Shown here one piece after another: positions 1 through 7,631 of a DNA stretch of 46,735 nt. Origin of the DNA: a virus; IMG/VR virus record IMGVR_UViG_3300028197_000026, positions 1-46,735 of that record; one strand, written 5' to 3'. The notes beneath the pieces were generated by a model that was not told where the DNA came from, ran no database searches, and saw only the letters and a list, made by a program, of their open reading frames with translations. The position numbers and the translations under genes are program-made. Within the stretch, counting starts at the first letter, position 1. Every line of letters begins with the position of its first letter.

Positions 1-720
1 CAGTCTTGATAGTTTAACAGTTCTATATTTAGGACAGTTCCACCAGTTAATATATTGTGGCTCACCTCCAGCTTCTAAGATCATCATTCCTCTTTCATCA
101 TCCCAAGCATCTGCATAGTTGTGAGGTAATGCATTGCCAATATAATGAATAGGACCTTTGACTTGACGCTTATGGAAGTGTCCACTAAACACATATTCTT
201 GGTTCTTAAAATGATCTGCTTGTAGTTCACCTGTATCAGGCATCTGTACCATAGCATTCATGTAGAAACTAGGAAGTTCAAAGTGACCAAATATGTATTT
301 GCTTTTAATCTTTGGAATCTTTTTCCATTCATCACCAACTAACCAAGGAATCAAAGTAGTATCACCATCGGTCATCATCTCATTTACCATAGTGATGCCC
401 GGAATGTGCCTTCCAAAGTCAATTGAATTAATATCTCTTTTATCTTTATAGTATAAATCGTGGTTACCAGGAAAGAAGTAGAACTTTTCAAATGCCTTAC
501 CTAGCTTTTCAAGGCACCGAATGGTTGCGTCCATGGTAGTAATGTTTAGACTGTTTCGATTATGATGCCAGTCACCACAAAATATTCCAGTTTCACAACC
601 GTTTTCTTTTGCTTGTTCTATATACCAATCTATAAATTCTTCACAGTCATCATTATGAATCTTTGAGTTAGACTTCAACCCAAAGTGTATGTCTGTAAAT
701 ACCGCTACTTTTTTAAACAA
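1..720 (-). CDS. gp47: T4 gp47-like recombination endonuclease subunit (Mre11/SbcD family), partial
   Basis: I translated this open frame myself; it runs off the left edge, so only the N-terminal 240 residues are visible. The calcineurin-like phosphoesterase motifs are in order: FTDIHFG (D10, H12), CGDWHH near residue 48, PGNHD, FGHFE and SGHFHK. These are the metal-binding residues of Mre11/SbcD nucleases. In T4, gp47 pairs with the ATPase gp46 and processes DNA ends for recombination-dependent replication. Gene 46 would be expected further left. I chose the TTG at 718-720 because GAGG sits 7 nt upstream and the next residues (FKKVAVFTD) form the expected first beta strand. It lies downstream of gp55 on the same strand. 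T4 gp47 is about 340 residues, so roughly 100 are missing. Confidence 0.92.
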   Translation of the reverse strand, partial: MFKKVAVFTDIHFGLKSNSKIHNDDCEEFIDWYIEQAKENGCETGIFCGDWHHNRNSLNITTMDATIRCLEKLGKAFEKFYFFPGNHDLYYKDKRDINSIDFGRHIPGITMVNEMMTDGDTTLIPWLVGDEWKKIPKIKSKYIFGHFELPSFYMNAMVQMPDTGELQADHFKNQEYVFSGHFHKRQVKGPIHYIGNALPHNYADAWDDERGMMILEAGGEPQYINWWNCPKYRTVKLSRL

Positions 721-749
721 AATAAATCCTCACAACTTATATTCTTATT

Positions 750-778
750 AGTGTACATGAAAAAACAACATTTGTCAA
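750..778 (-). promoter_or_regulatory. Sigma-70-type promoter for gp47
   Basis: On the minus strand TTGACA (773-778) is separated by exactly 17 nt from TACACT (750-755), a consensus -35 and a 4/6 match to the -10. It lies about 30 nt upstream of the gp47 start and just after the gp55 stop. It would allow gp47 to be transcribed by unmodified host RNA polymerase early in infection. Confidence 0.55.
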
Positions 779-783
779 ATGTT
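760..783 (-). terminator. Possible weak intrinsic terminator after gp55
   Basis: On the minus strand a perfect inverted repeat (AACATTT, loop GAC, AAATGTT; forward 767-783) is followed by G and six T (765-760). It overlaps the gp55 stop codon. The stem is only 7 bp and AT-rich, so it would be weak. It also contains the TTGACA of the gp47 promoter, so it may be a coincidence of that box. Confidence 0.3.
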
Positions 784-1618
784 ATTTGTCCGATGTTTTT
801 GTTGCCTTATTATGATCTGCAACCTGCTTTTCCCATTGACCTTGATTCTGTCTAGTAAAGGAAGGATTCATATGATTCATTTCTAATATGTCATCACGAA
901 TATTTTGATTACGTTTTTCAATGTTAATGATTCTAACAAATGAATTCGTTACCGCCGCAGTATAGTATGCAAATGGATTGTTTGACTTTGACTCATCAAA
1001 CTGTAATCCAATCTGTGTTAACTGTAATATAGCTTGACCTTTCATTTCGTCATTGTATGTGTATCCTCTTACGTTACCTCTTGTTGCATAACGTTCACAC
1101 AGTTTCATCCACATCAAAGCTAATTTATTGGTTGCTTGACCATGTACCTTACTAAAGTTACCATTGTCCATACCACCTTCCCAGTGACTTTTACCTACAA
1201 CCTTTGCCTCACCGTTTTCATCATGTTTATAATGTACAAATGGTGGAAAGTTTAGTTTAGTTTTAGTATCAGCAATAGTCTTAGGATTCTTCTTACGTCC
1301 TTTTTCTTCTGGAATGTGATCATATGTCATTACACGGAAGATAAGCTCTTCTTTAGTAATCTTTTTATAGTCTATGGCACATTCTGCCTGTTTAACCTTT
1401 TCGCCTAAACCTTTTCTTCGCTCGTATTCAGCTAATCCAAGTCTTTTGGCCTTATTTCTCTTTGCTTCTGCTATTGTTCTAATATTGATCTTGTCTACAC
1501 TAGGCAAAATAATATCAAACATAGCATGATCGTCGTCTGTATAACTACAAAACGTGCTTTTTGATTTATGTATTTCTTTTAAAATGTCTCTATTGTTAAG
1601 ATAATTCACTCTTTTCAT
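782..1618 (-). CDS. gp55: Late-transcription sigma factor gp55
   Basis: This 278-residue protein resembles the gp55 late sigma factors of marine T4-like phages. The conserved block is in the C-terminal half: ILQLTQIGLQFDESKSNNPF, then YYTAAVTNSF and NIEKRNQNIRDDILEMN, a region-2-like segment that binds core RNA polymerase and recognises the TATAAATA late -10 box. T4 gp55 is 185 residues; the extra length here is N-terminal and lysine-rich. A TTG at 1633 is in frame, but I chose ATG at 1616-1618 because GGAG lies 9 nt upstream of it and the TTG would consume that site. A near-consensus sigma-70 promoter precedes it. Its presence agrees with the TAAATA boxes found across the window. Confidence 0.9.
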   Translation of the reverse strand: MKRVNYLNNRDILKEIHKSKSTFCSYTDDDHAMFDIILPSVDKINIRTIAEAKRNKAKRLGLAEYERRKGLGEKVKQAECAIDYKKITKEELIFRVMTYDHIPEEKGRKKNPKTIADTKTKLNFPPFVHYKHDENGEAKVVGKSHWEGGMDNGNFSKVHGQATNKLALMWMKLCERYATRGNVRGYTYNDEMKGQAILQLTQIGLQFDESKSNNPFAYYTAAVTNSFVRIINIEKRNQNIRDDILEMNHMNPSFTRQNQGQWEKQVADHNKATKTSDK

Positions 1619-1650
1619 ATTTGTTTTCTCCAAACCTTAAATATAGTACT

Positions 1651-1679
1651 ATTATAAACTACGCAGTTAAAAAAGTCAA
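1651..1679 (-). promoter_or_regulatory. Strong sigma-70-type promoter for gp55
   Basis: On the minus strand TTGACT (1674-1679) is 17 nt from TATAAT (1651-1656), an almost perfect host promoter, about 33 nt upstream of the gp55 start. It fits early expression of the late sigma factor. Its -35 box lies one base from the late promoter for gp48 on the other strand. Confidence 0.7.
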
Positions 1680-1686
1680 CTAAATA
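1679..1686 (+). promoter_or_regulatory. Late promoter (ACTAAATA) for gp48 and the baseplate operon
   Basis: ACTAAATA matches the T4 late -10 motif TATAAATA in its core six bases. With T4 spacing the transcript would start near 1692, giving a leader of about 23 nt that contains AGGA (1706-1709), 5 nt before the ATG at 1715. Confidence 0.55.
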
Positions 1687-1714
1687 CTTATAGAAGTTAA
1701 CCAAAAGGATCGTA

Positions 1715-2674
1715 ATGGGAAATGTAGTAGACAGCAATGGTAATCCGGTAAGAGATAGTAAAGGGAATCCAGTTCGATCTGGATCAACTATTGATAGTGG
1801 ATCACAACCTAATGCAGTATCTAATGCTTCTCTAGAAGGAGCAATGGCTTCTGTATCTAATTTTATAGATCCCAAAGGATTTGGTAAATCTCTGCGTGAC
1901 AAGTTTATTCCTAAAAATGGAGAAGGTCCTATTAAGGACTTAAAGTCGGAACCAGCAACTTTTAAAAAACAAGCTGATCGTGATTGGCGTGTTAGGTTAA
2001 GTGTGCCTAAAGTTGAACCGTACATTAGTTCTCCGTTGTTTAACCCTTTGGTACCAACTAACGGGTTAGTGTTTCCTTATACACCTACAGTAATTGTAAG
2101 TCATAGTGCAAACTACAATTCTATTGCACCTACACATAGTAATTATCCGTATTTTGCTTATCAGAACTCACAAGTGGACCAGTTGGTTATCACTGGAGAC
2201 TTTTTTGTACAGAACGCAGGTGAGGCACAATATTGGGTAGCAACTTTACATTACTTAAGAAGTATGACTAAAATGTTTTATGGTGGCGCCGAAGAAACAA
2301 TTGGATCACCTCCACCGGTAGTAAAGCTAAACGGATATGGAGATCATATTTTTAATAATGTTCCTGTTATTATAACACAGTTTCAAATTGATCTACCACA
2401 AGATGTTGACTACATTCAAACAGGAATAGTACAACAAAGTGCAGGACAACCAGAGGCATCAAAGGCAGGCATTGACGGACCTGCAGGTAACACATCAAAG
2501 AGTCAAACGTCAGAAGAAAAAAGATTAGCAACCATGACAGGTTATGCACCTTCACAGAGTTTAGTAACAGTTACAGTACAACCTCTTTACAGCAGACGTG
2601 AAGTTGAACAATTTAGTTTACAAAAATATGTTAACGGCGGCTACATTGGTAGTAGCGATAAAGGATTCATCTAA
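1715..2674 (+). CDS. gp48: Baseplate tail-tube cap protein, gp48-like
   Basis: This 319-residue protein probably caps the tail tube at the baseplate, where T4 gp48 and gp54 stack on the hub and start tube polymerisation. The N-terminal 90 residues are polar and low in complexity. The core starts at DWRVRLSVP (about residue 91) and includes LVFPYTPTVIVSHSANYNSI and a stretch ending in ATLHYLRSMTKMFYG, a pattern I associate with tube-like and tube-cap proteins of marine T4-like phages. It is the first gene of the plus-strand baseplate block and overlaps gp53 by one base (TAATG). AGGA precedes the ATG by 5 nt. It could instead be the gp54 tube initiator, since the two are related and only one is seen here. 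Confidence 0.65.
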   Translation: MGNVVDSNGNPVRDSKGNPVRSGSTIDSGSQPNAVSNASLEGAMASVSNFIDPKGFGKSLRDKFIPKNGEGPIKDLKSEPATFKKQADRDWRVRLSVPKVEPYISSPLFNPLVPTNGLVFPYTPTVIVSHSANYNSIAPTHSNYPYFAYQNSQVDQLVITGDFFVQNAGEAQYWVATLHYLRSMTKMFYGGAEETIGSPPPVVKLNGYGDHIFNNVPVIITQFQIDLPQDVDYIQTGIVQQSAGQPEASKAGIDGPAGNTSKSQTSEEKRLATMTGYAPSQSLVTVTVQPLYSRREVEQFSLQKYVNGGYIGSSDKGFI

Positions 2675-2976
2675 TGGAATACAGTCAATCAAGTCCTTGG
2701 AAATTAACTCCTGAAAACGCAACAGGAGAGCATTTGGATCTACTAAGAATTAGACCAATCCCGTCACAATCCGACGATGTACTTTATACTATAGAACCAC
2801 AGTATAATCAAAGACCAGATCTACTAGCTTATGATATGTATGGCAATCCTCATTTATGGTGGGTGTTTGCACAACGTAACCTAGACACAATAGAAGATCC
2901 TATATATGATTTTGTTTCAGGAACAGATATTTACGTACCAAAAGGCGGACCGTTAAAAAGTTTGCTAGGAGTATAA
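2674..2976 (+). CDS. gp53: Baseplate wedge protein gp53 (LysM-like)
   Basis: This 100-residue protein is a short form of gp53, which joins neighbouring wedges in the T4 baseplate. The segment at about residues 38-90 carries the conserved features YTIEPQYNQRPDLLAYDMYG, NPHLWWVFAQRN and a terminal IYVPK, as in the LysM-like gp53 fold. T4 gp53 is 196 residues, so this has only the core. It starts one base inside the gp48 stop; AAGGA within the end of gp48 lies 8 nt upstream of the ATG, so translation is probably coupled. Confidence 0.85.
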   Translation: MEYSQSSPWKLTPENATGEHLDLLRIRPIPSQSDDVLYTIEPQYNQRPDLLAYDMYGNPHLWWVFAQRNLDTIEDPIYDFVSGTDIYVPKGGPLKSLLGV

Positions 2977-2977
2977 G

Positions 2978-5578
2978 ATGGCCTTAACCCAAAAGCAACA
3001 AGATGCACTCAGCGGTAGAGGAGAATTTGCCACAGAACAAACAGGTGGTTCAGCTACAACTGATGCAAACGGCAATAAAACTGATGCAACAGAAGGAACC
3101 ACAACAGTAGGACCAAACGGCGAAGAAAAGAAAACTCCACCTACTGAAGTAATTTATAAAGACAGCAAGAATATTGTAAAAAATGTTTTAGAACAGTATC
3201 GTTCTTATAATACAGTCTGGTCATTGTTTATCTTAACACCAGACGAATATGCCAAACCCGATGACACTTTTATGAAAAGCGAACCTTTGATCAATGTTAT
3301 CAAAGGAGCAGGTGGAAGTCAAAACGTTGATGGTGCAACTGCTGGAAGAAGAGTTACAACGCAGATGGAAGATAAACTTGGCAGGGTAGAATATTACATC
3401 GACAATGTTGAGATAGAAAGTCTACTTGGTAACAGTGGACCAACCAGAGTACCACCAGTTCACCAATTTAGATTTGAAGTAACAGAGCCATACAGTATGG
3501 GACAGTTTTTGGAATCACTACAGGTTGGAGCCATAACAGCAGGATATATGTCTTACATAGATGCACCTGTGTTATTAATGTGCGAGTTTATTGGACACAC
3601 CGACGATGACAGAACTGTAAGAGTTGCAAAAAGATATTTTCCAATGCAGATGATGGCCGCAAACATGACAGTAGATGCCGGTGGAACAAAATATGCTTGT
3701 GAAGGCATTGGTAAGTCAGGTAATATGTATAGAGATTCTGTGCAAACTTTAACAACTGATGTTATGATTGTTGGAGGTAGCGTAGAAGAAGCATTACAAA
3801 GTGGAAGTCAAAGTTTATCAAGAGTACTAAACACTACTCTGTTAGAAAGAGAAGCAACAGAAACTCAGCAATTTGCTGATGAATATATTATTATGTTTCC
3901 TAAGGAAGAACAACTTGCCAGTAACAGTAACCCTGGTGAAGATCAAGGCAGTGGCGACAAAGCAACTTATGATCCTAAAGAAGTATTTGAATCTAGATAC
4001 GGTGAAGGCCAAGGTAAACAAATTGTAAACTATGAAGACTGGATACAACACATCACAGGATTTAGTGTTAAGCGATCCAATACATCAGATGCTCTAAGAG
4101 CCAACACGGTTGAGTTAGAAACTATTAACAACATAGGAAAAGCTAAACTGTTAGAAGACAAACTAGGCAAAGGCGGAATTAAGCCAGGCACATACTACGG
4201 AAGTTATGATGCTAAGAAAGGTGTCTTTGAACAGGGCATGATTACAATACCTAGTGATAAGAGAGCATTTAAGTTTACCAAAGGAACAAAGATAAATCAA
4301 ATAATTGAAGAAATGGTAATAGCTAGTCAGTACGGAAAAGACTTAACTAAAAAACCTGTTGATGCTAAAGGGTACAGAGATTGGTTCAGTATTAAAGCAA
4401 TGATGTTTCAACTTCCTGTAAAACAGGTAGAATCAATCAAAGCTAGAATGCCTAGGATCTATGTCTTCCAAGTTATTCCTTTCAAGGTCCATGCAAGTCT
4501 ATGGATGGCACCGGGTGATGTTGCACCAGGAACCAAAGAGCTGTTAAGAGAAATTAGAAAAGAATACAATTACATTTACACAGGTAAAAACAAAGACGTA
4601 CTAAATTTTGACATCAAATATAACTTTGCATTCCTTACAAGAACTCCACAGGACAAAGGTCAAGGAGCTCGACAGGAAGGAGATGCCGAAAGTGCTAGTG
4701 CTAAGAACAACAACCAAGTAGCAGGTGTTGAAAATAAATCAACTGGAACAAAAGTAGAACCTGATTCTAATCCGTTAAAGCCAATTGGATCTCTTGATGT
4801 ACAACAGATAACAACAGGCATGGGTGCAACGGGTATAGATGCCAAGGATAAGATAGCTAGAGATTTCCATTCTGCATTGATGAATGCCAAGGTTGACTTG
4901 GTTGAATGTAACATGAATATTTGGGGCGACCCGTGGTTCCTAAGTGATAGTGGAATAGGAAACTATCAAGCAGAACCAGGACCAGTCATGTTTGACGACA
5001 AGACAGGACAAATGGATTATATAAGACAGCAGGTGTTTGTTAATGTAGTATTTAGAACACCGTTTGATTACAATTCTGTTGAAGATGGCGGTATGCTTAA
5101 AGTAGCAGGGGAAGGTGCAACAGTTAAACAGTTTAGTGGTCTATATAGAGTAGTTTCAGTAAACTCCTCGTTCACTAACAATCAGTTTACACAAGATTTA
5201 AAAATGCTTAGAATGCCTAACCAAACAGATCTTGACACAAAAGATAAACCATCTAGCTCAGATGTTGGACCAACAAAAGAACAGACAGGTAAAACAGATT
5301 TAAATTCTCCACCTGACAGAGCTGGAGAAACAAAAACAGCAAAAAGCCAAACTAATACAAAAGAGTTTACTGGAAAGAGCATATCAGAACAACAGAAAAT
5401 TTTAGCAGATATTGTTAACCAAGCCAAAGAAGGCACGTTAACTGATCTTATCGGTAACGGTGAAGCACCAGGAGAGTTTACAACACTAGCGGGTAAACTT
5501 GAAAGCCTTGGTACAGACGTAGCTGAAAAAATAGCCGCAGTACGAAACAGAAACTTTAATACGGATATAGGAACATAA
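2978..5578 (+). CDS. Large baseplate hub protein, gp27-like (inferred)
   Basis: This 866-residue protein sits directly upstream of the gp5 spike, where a gp27-type hub is expected, and overlaps gp5 by one base. The first 60 residues are Gly/Thr-rich and probably disordered. A core begins near residue 66 (VLEQYRSYNTVWSLF). At about residues 222-260 a segment (YFPMQMMAANMTVDAGGTKY) looks like the tube-fold strands of tail hub proteins. Near residues 705-745, SGLYRVVSVNSSFTNNQFTQ followed by LKMLRMPNQ resembles the end of gpD/gp27-like hub domains. The last ~120 residues are low in complexity. It is much longer than T4 gp27 (391 residues), so it may combine hub and extra domains. AGGAG lies 7 nt before the ATG. 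The family call rests on position and these local patterns. Confidence 0.6.
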   Translation: MALTQKQQDALSGRGEFATEQTGGSATTDANGNKTDATEGTTTVGPNGEEKKTPPTEVIYKDSKNIVKNVLEQYRSYNTVWSLFILTPDEYAKPDDTFMKSEPLINVIKGAGGSQNVDGATAGRRVTTQMEDKLGRVEYYIDNVEIESLLGNSGPTRVPPVHQFRFEVTEPYSMGQFLESLQVGAITAGYMSYIDAPVLLMCEFIGHTDDDRTVRVAKRYFPMQMMAANMTVDAGGTKYACEGIGKSGNMYRDSVQTLTTDVMIVGGSVEEALQSGSQSLSRVLNTTLLEREATETQQFADEYIIMFPKEEQLASNSNPGEDQGSGDKATYDPKEVFESRYGEGQGKQIVNYEDWIQHITGFSVKRSNTSDALRANTVELETINNIGKAKLLEDKLGKGGIKPGTYYGSYDAKKGVFEQGMITIPSDKRAFKFTKGTKINQIIEEMVIASQYGKDLTKKPVDAKGYRDWFSIKAMMFQLPVKQVESIKARMPRIYVFQVIPFKVHASLWMAPGDVAPGTKELLREIRKEYNYIYTGKNKDVLNFDIKYNFAFLTRTPQDKGQGARQEGDAESASAKNNNQVAGVENKSTGTKVEPDSNPLKPIGSLDVQQITTGMGATGIDAKDKIARDFHSALMNAKVDLVECNMNIWGDPWFLSDSGIGNYQAEPGPVMFDDKTGQMDYIRQQVFVNVVFRTPFDYNSVEDGGMLKVAGEGATVKQFSGLYRVVSVNSSFTNNQFTQDLKMLRMPNQTDLDTKDKPSSSDVGPTKEQTGKTDLNSPPDRAGETKTAKSQTNTKEFTGKSISEQQKILADIVNQAKEGTLTDLIGNGEAPGEFTTLAGKLESLGTDVAEKIAAVRNRNFNTDIGT

Positions 5579-7140
5579 TGTCTGATCTTCCACAAAAGAA
5601 TCAACAGATTGATAGAGTAAGTAAGCACACTGAACCTAAAGGTTCACCAGGTCCCTACGAAGCTAGAGTTGTTAACAATCTTGATCCTGAATTCCACGGT
5701 GCTTTAACAGTACAGCTAATAAAAACAAATACAGACAGTAACGTTCCGTTTGCAGAAGGAGAATTATATACAGCAAAATATCTTTCACCCTTTGCAGGTA
5801 ACACCCCATTACACGCCAACACGGAAAACAACGGATACAGAGATAGCCAACAGTCATATGGATTCTGGGCTGTTCCACCTGATGTAGGTACAAAGGTACT
5901 TGTAATTTTTGCAGAAGGTAACCCCAACTTATGTTATTGGTTAGGATGTATCAATGACAAGTTTATGAACTTTAGTGTTCCTGGCAATGCATCAACAACA
6001 AACCATATAGGATCACCAGACAATCTTAGAGGAAAGAAGCTACCCGTAGTTGAATACAACAAAAAAGTTGAAACAGCAGTTGGCTTCGACCCAACAAAAT
6101 TTTTTAAACCGTATCAACAAAAATTTGTTGAAAACCTGCAGACCAGAGGTCTGCTCGAGGACGAGACCCGCGGTACGACTTCGTCGTCCGCACGGCGTGA
6201 AGTACCTAGTGCAGTTATCGGCATAAGCACTCCTGGACCTGTAGACAAAGCCAAAGGTGCTCCTAAAACTAGAGTAGGATCTAAGGAAGATTTTGCAAGT
6301 ATTTTTAAAGCAAGACTTGGCGGAAGTAGTTTAGTGTTTGATGATGGTAATGACAAATACCTAAGAAGAAAAACTGCAAGTGAAGGTTCACCTGATTATG
6401 CAAATGTTAATTTAAATGAGCTAGATGGCAAACCAGATTTATTGCATAATGAACTTGTACGTTTACAAACAAGAACAGGTCATCAAGTATTATTACACAA
6501 CACAGAAGATTTAATTTACATTGGTAACAGCAGAGGAACAGCTTGGATAGAATTAACAAGTGATGGTAAGATAGATATATTTGCTGAAGACTCAATCAGT
6601 ATGCATACTAAAAATGATTTCAATCTAACAGCAGATAGAAACGTAACAATTGAAGCTGGTGCTAATCTAAGTTTAAAAGCATCAGGAGATTATATAGGAA
6701 CAAAAATTACTAAAGGTAGAGTACAGATAGAATCAAGCGAAAACACAAATGTATTAGTAGGTGGTAGCACACAAATCACAACAACGTCAAATTTTGATGT
6801 TAACACAACCGGAGCAAACAAACTTACAGCAGGTGGATCAATTGATATACTCAGTGGAGGCAATCATACCGAAACAGCGGCCAACATTCATATGAATGGT
6901 CCACAGGCGGCCACAGCTTCTACAGTATCAGCATTGAGTACACACAAGATTCCAGGACATATGACTCATAGCATACTTGCACAACGTTCACCACAGCACG
7001 AACCTTGGACACACCACGAAAACTTAAACCCATTGGCATTTAAAATTGCACTTACGGATAGAGATGTTGTTACAACAGTAACCAATCCTTTACCAACTCC
7101 AAGTACAGCCGACATCTTCAAGAAGGAGTTTTCCGCATAG
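5578..7140 (+). CDS. gp5: Baseplate spike/hub protein gp5, without lysozyme domain
   Basis: This 520-residue protein is the central membrane-puncturing spike. Residues ~25-130 form the OB-fold (YEARVVNNLDPEFHGALTV ... YGFWAVPPDVGTKVLVIF), as in gp5 and VgrG. Residues ~270-430 are the repeated strand pattern of the trimeric beta-helix needle (GTAWIELTSDGKIDIFAED, DFNLTADRNVTIEAGANLSL). In T4 a lysozyme domain lies between these; here the ~140 residues between them show no lysozyme-like sequence. Within that linker, RGTTSSSARREVP and GISTPGP look like a conserved motif. It is encoded by an unusually GC-rich, hairpin-forming patch (6138-6189). AGGA lies 6 nt before the ATG. Confidence 0.85.
   Translation: MSDLPQKNQQIDRVSKHTEPKGSPGPYEARVVNNLDPEFHGALTVQLIKTNTDSNVPFAEGELYTAKYLSPFAGNTPLHANTENNGYRDSQQSYGFWAVPPDVGTKVLVIFAEGNPNLCYWLGCINDKFMNFSVPGNASTTNHIGSPDNLRGKKLPVVEYNKKVETAVGFDPTKFFKPYQQKFVENLQTRGLLEDETRGTTSSSARREVPSAVIGISTPGPVDKAKGAPKTRVGSKEDFASIFKARLGGSSLVFDDGNDKYLRRKTASEGSPDYANVNLNELDGKPDLLHNELVRLQTRTGHQVLLHNTEDLIYIGNSRGTAWIELTSDGKIDIFAEDSISMHTKNDFNLTADRNVTIEAGANLSLKASGDYIGTKITKGRVQIESSENTNVLVGGSTQITTTSNFDVNTTGANKLTAGGSIDILSGGNHTETAANIHMNGPQAATASTVSALSTHKIPGHMTHSILAQRSPQHEPWTHHENLNPLAFKIALTDRDVVTTVTNPLPTPSTADIFKKEFSA
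6138..6189 (+). other. GC-rich double hairpin inside gp5
   Basis: GCAGACC (6138-6144), loop AGA, GGTCTGC (6148-6154) is a perfect 7-bp stem. It is followed by GGACGA (6159-6164) pairing with TCGTCC (6184-6189), 6 bp, which encloses a smaller ACGA/TCGT pair (6175-6184). The surrounding ~66 nt is about 65% GC in a genome in the mid-30s. The codons here (CTC, GAC, ACC, CGC, TCC, CGG) are unlike those around it. Confidence 0.5.
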
Positions 7141-7147
7141 GTAAATA
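7140..7147 (+). promoter_or_regulatory. Late-promoter-like box (GGTAAATA) abutting gp25
   Basis: TAAATA (7142-7147) is followed by GTATTATGG. With T4 late spacing the transcript would begin at the A of the gp25 ATG (7153). The downstream TAAATAGTATT is identical to that of the gp6 promoter at 7607-7617. Confidence 0.4.
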
Positions 7148-7152
7148 GTATT

Positions 7153-7584
7153 ATGGCAGACTTATACAAAAAAATCACAGTACCAGCAGGTGAAAGAAAC
7201 AAAGCAGTTACATCAAATCGCTCTTACAAAGGTATCAGTACGGTTAATCCAAACAATAATAGTCCTACTTTGTTCGATCTGTCTCTTATTAAGCAAGATT
7301 TAATAAATCACTTCCACATTAAGCAAGGTGAGAAGCTGATGAATCCAGAATTTGGCACAATTATATGGGATGCCATATACGAGCCGTTAACAGAAGATAT
7401 GAAAGAAGCAATAGCGAAGAACGTTTCAGACGTTGTAAACAGCGATCCTCGTGTAGTTGCTAACAAAATAGAGATAGATTCGTACGAAAGCGGAATTATA
7501 ATTGACGTAGATTTAATGTTTTTGCCCTATAATATATCAGAAAAACTAAGGCTTACATTTGATGAGGAATCTGCACAGTTTTAA
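7153..7584 (+). CDS. gp25: Baseplate wedge protein gp25
   Basis: This 143-residue protein has the gp25 / W-family signature of contractile tails. DLSLIKQDLINHFHIKQGEK (about residues 37-56) is followed by MNPEFGTIIWD (about 60-70) and EPLTEDMKEAI, and the last strands are IIIDVDLMFLPYN. In the baseplate, gp25 forms the core bundle with gp6 and links the wedge to the sheath. Its size matches T4 gp25 (132). No ribosome binding site is obvious: only a TAGG 12 nt upstream of the ATG. The late promoter box directly ahead suggests a leaderless transcript is possible. It is followed by 47 nt and then gp6. Confidence 0.93.
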   Translation: MADLYKKITVPAGERNKAVTSNRSYKGISTVNPNNNSPTLFDLSLIKQDLINHFHIKQGEKLMNPEFGTIIWDAIYEPLTEDMKEAIAKNVSDVVNSDPRVVANKIEIDSYESGIIIDVDLMFLPYNISEKLRLTFDEESAQF

Positions 7585-7604
7585 GTACGCACTTTATGAA
7601 TTAC

Positions 7605-7612
7605 CATAAATA
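7605..7612 (+). promoter_or_regulatory. Late promoter (CATAAATA) for gp6
   Basis: CATAAATA matches 7 of 8 bases of TATAAATA. The predicted start near 7618 leaves a 14-nt leader that carries AAGGA (7621-7625), 6 nt before the gp6 ATG at 7632. Confidence 0.65.
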
Positions 7613-7631
7613 GTATTAACAAGGAACACAA

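Noticed and set aside
1619-1633. TTG at 1633 as the gp55 start
   Set aside because: The GGAG needed for translation lies within those five codons; ATG at 1618 uses it with normal spacing.
6100-6260. Insertion of foreign DNA or an intein in gp5 at the GC-rich patch
   Set aside because: The frame is continuous, there are no intein or endonuclease motifs and the protein motif looks conserved, so a structured element is more likely than an insertion.
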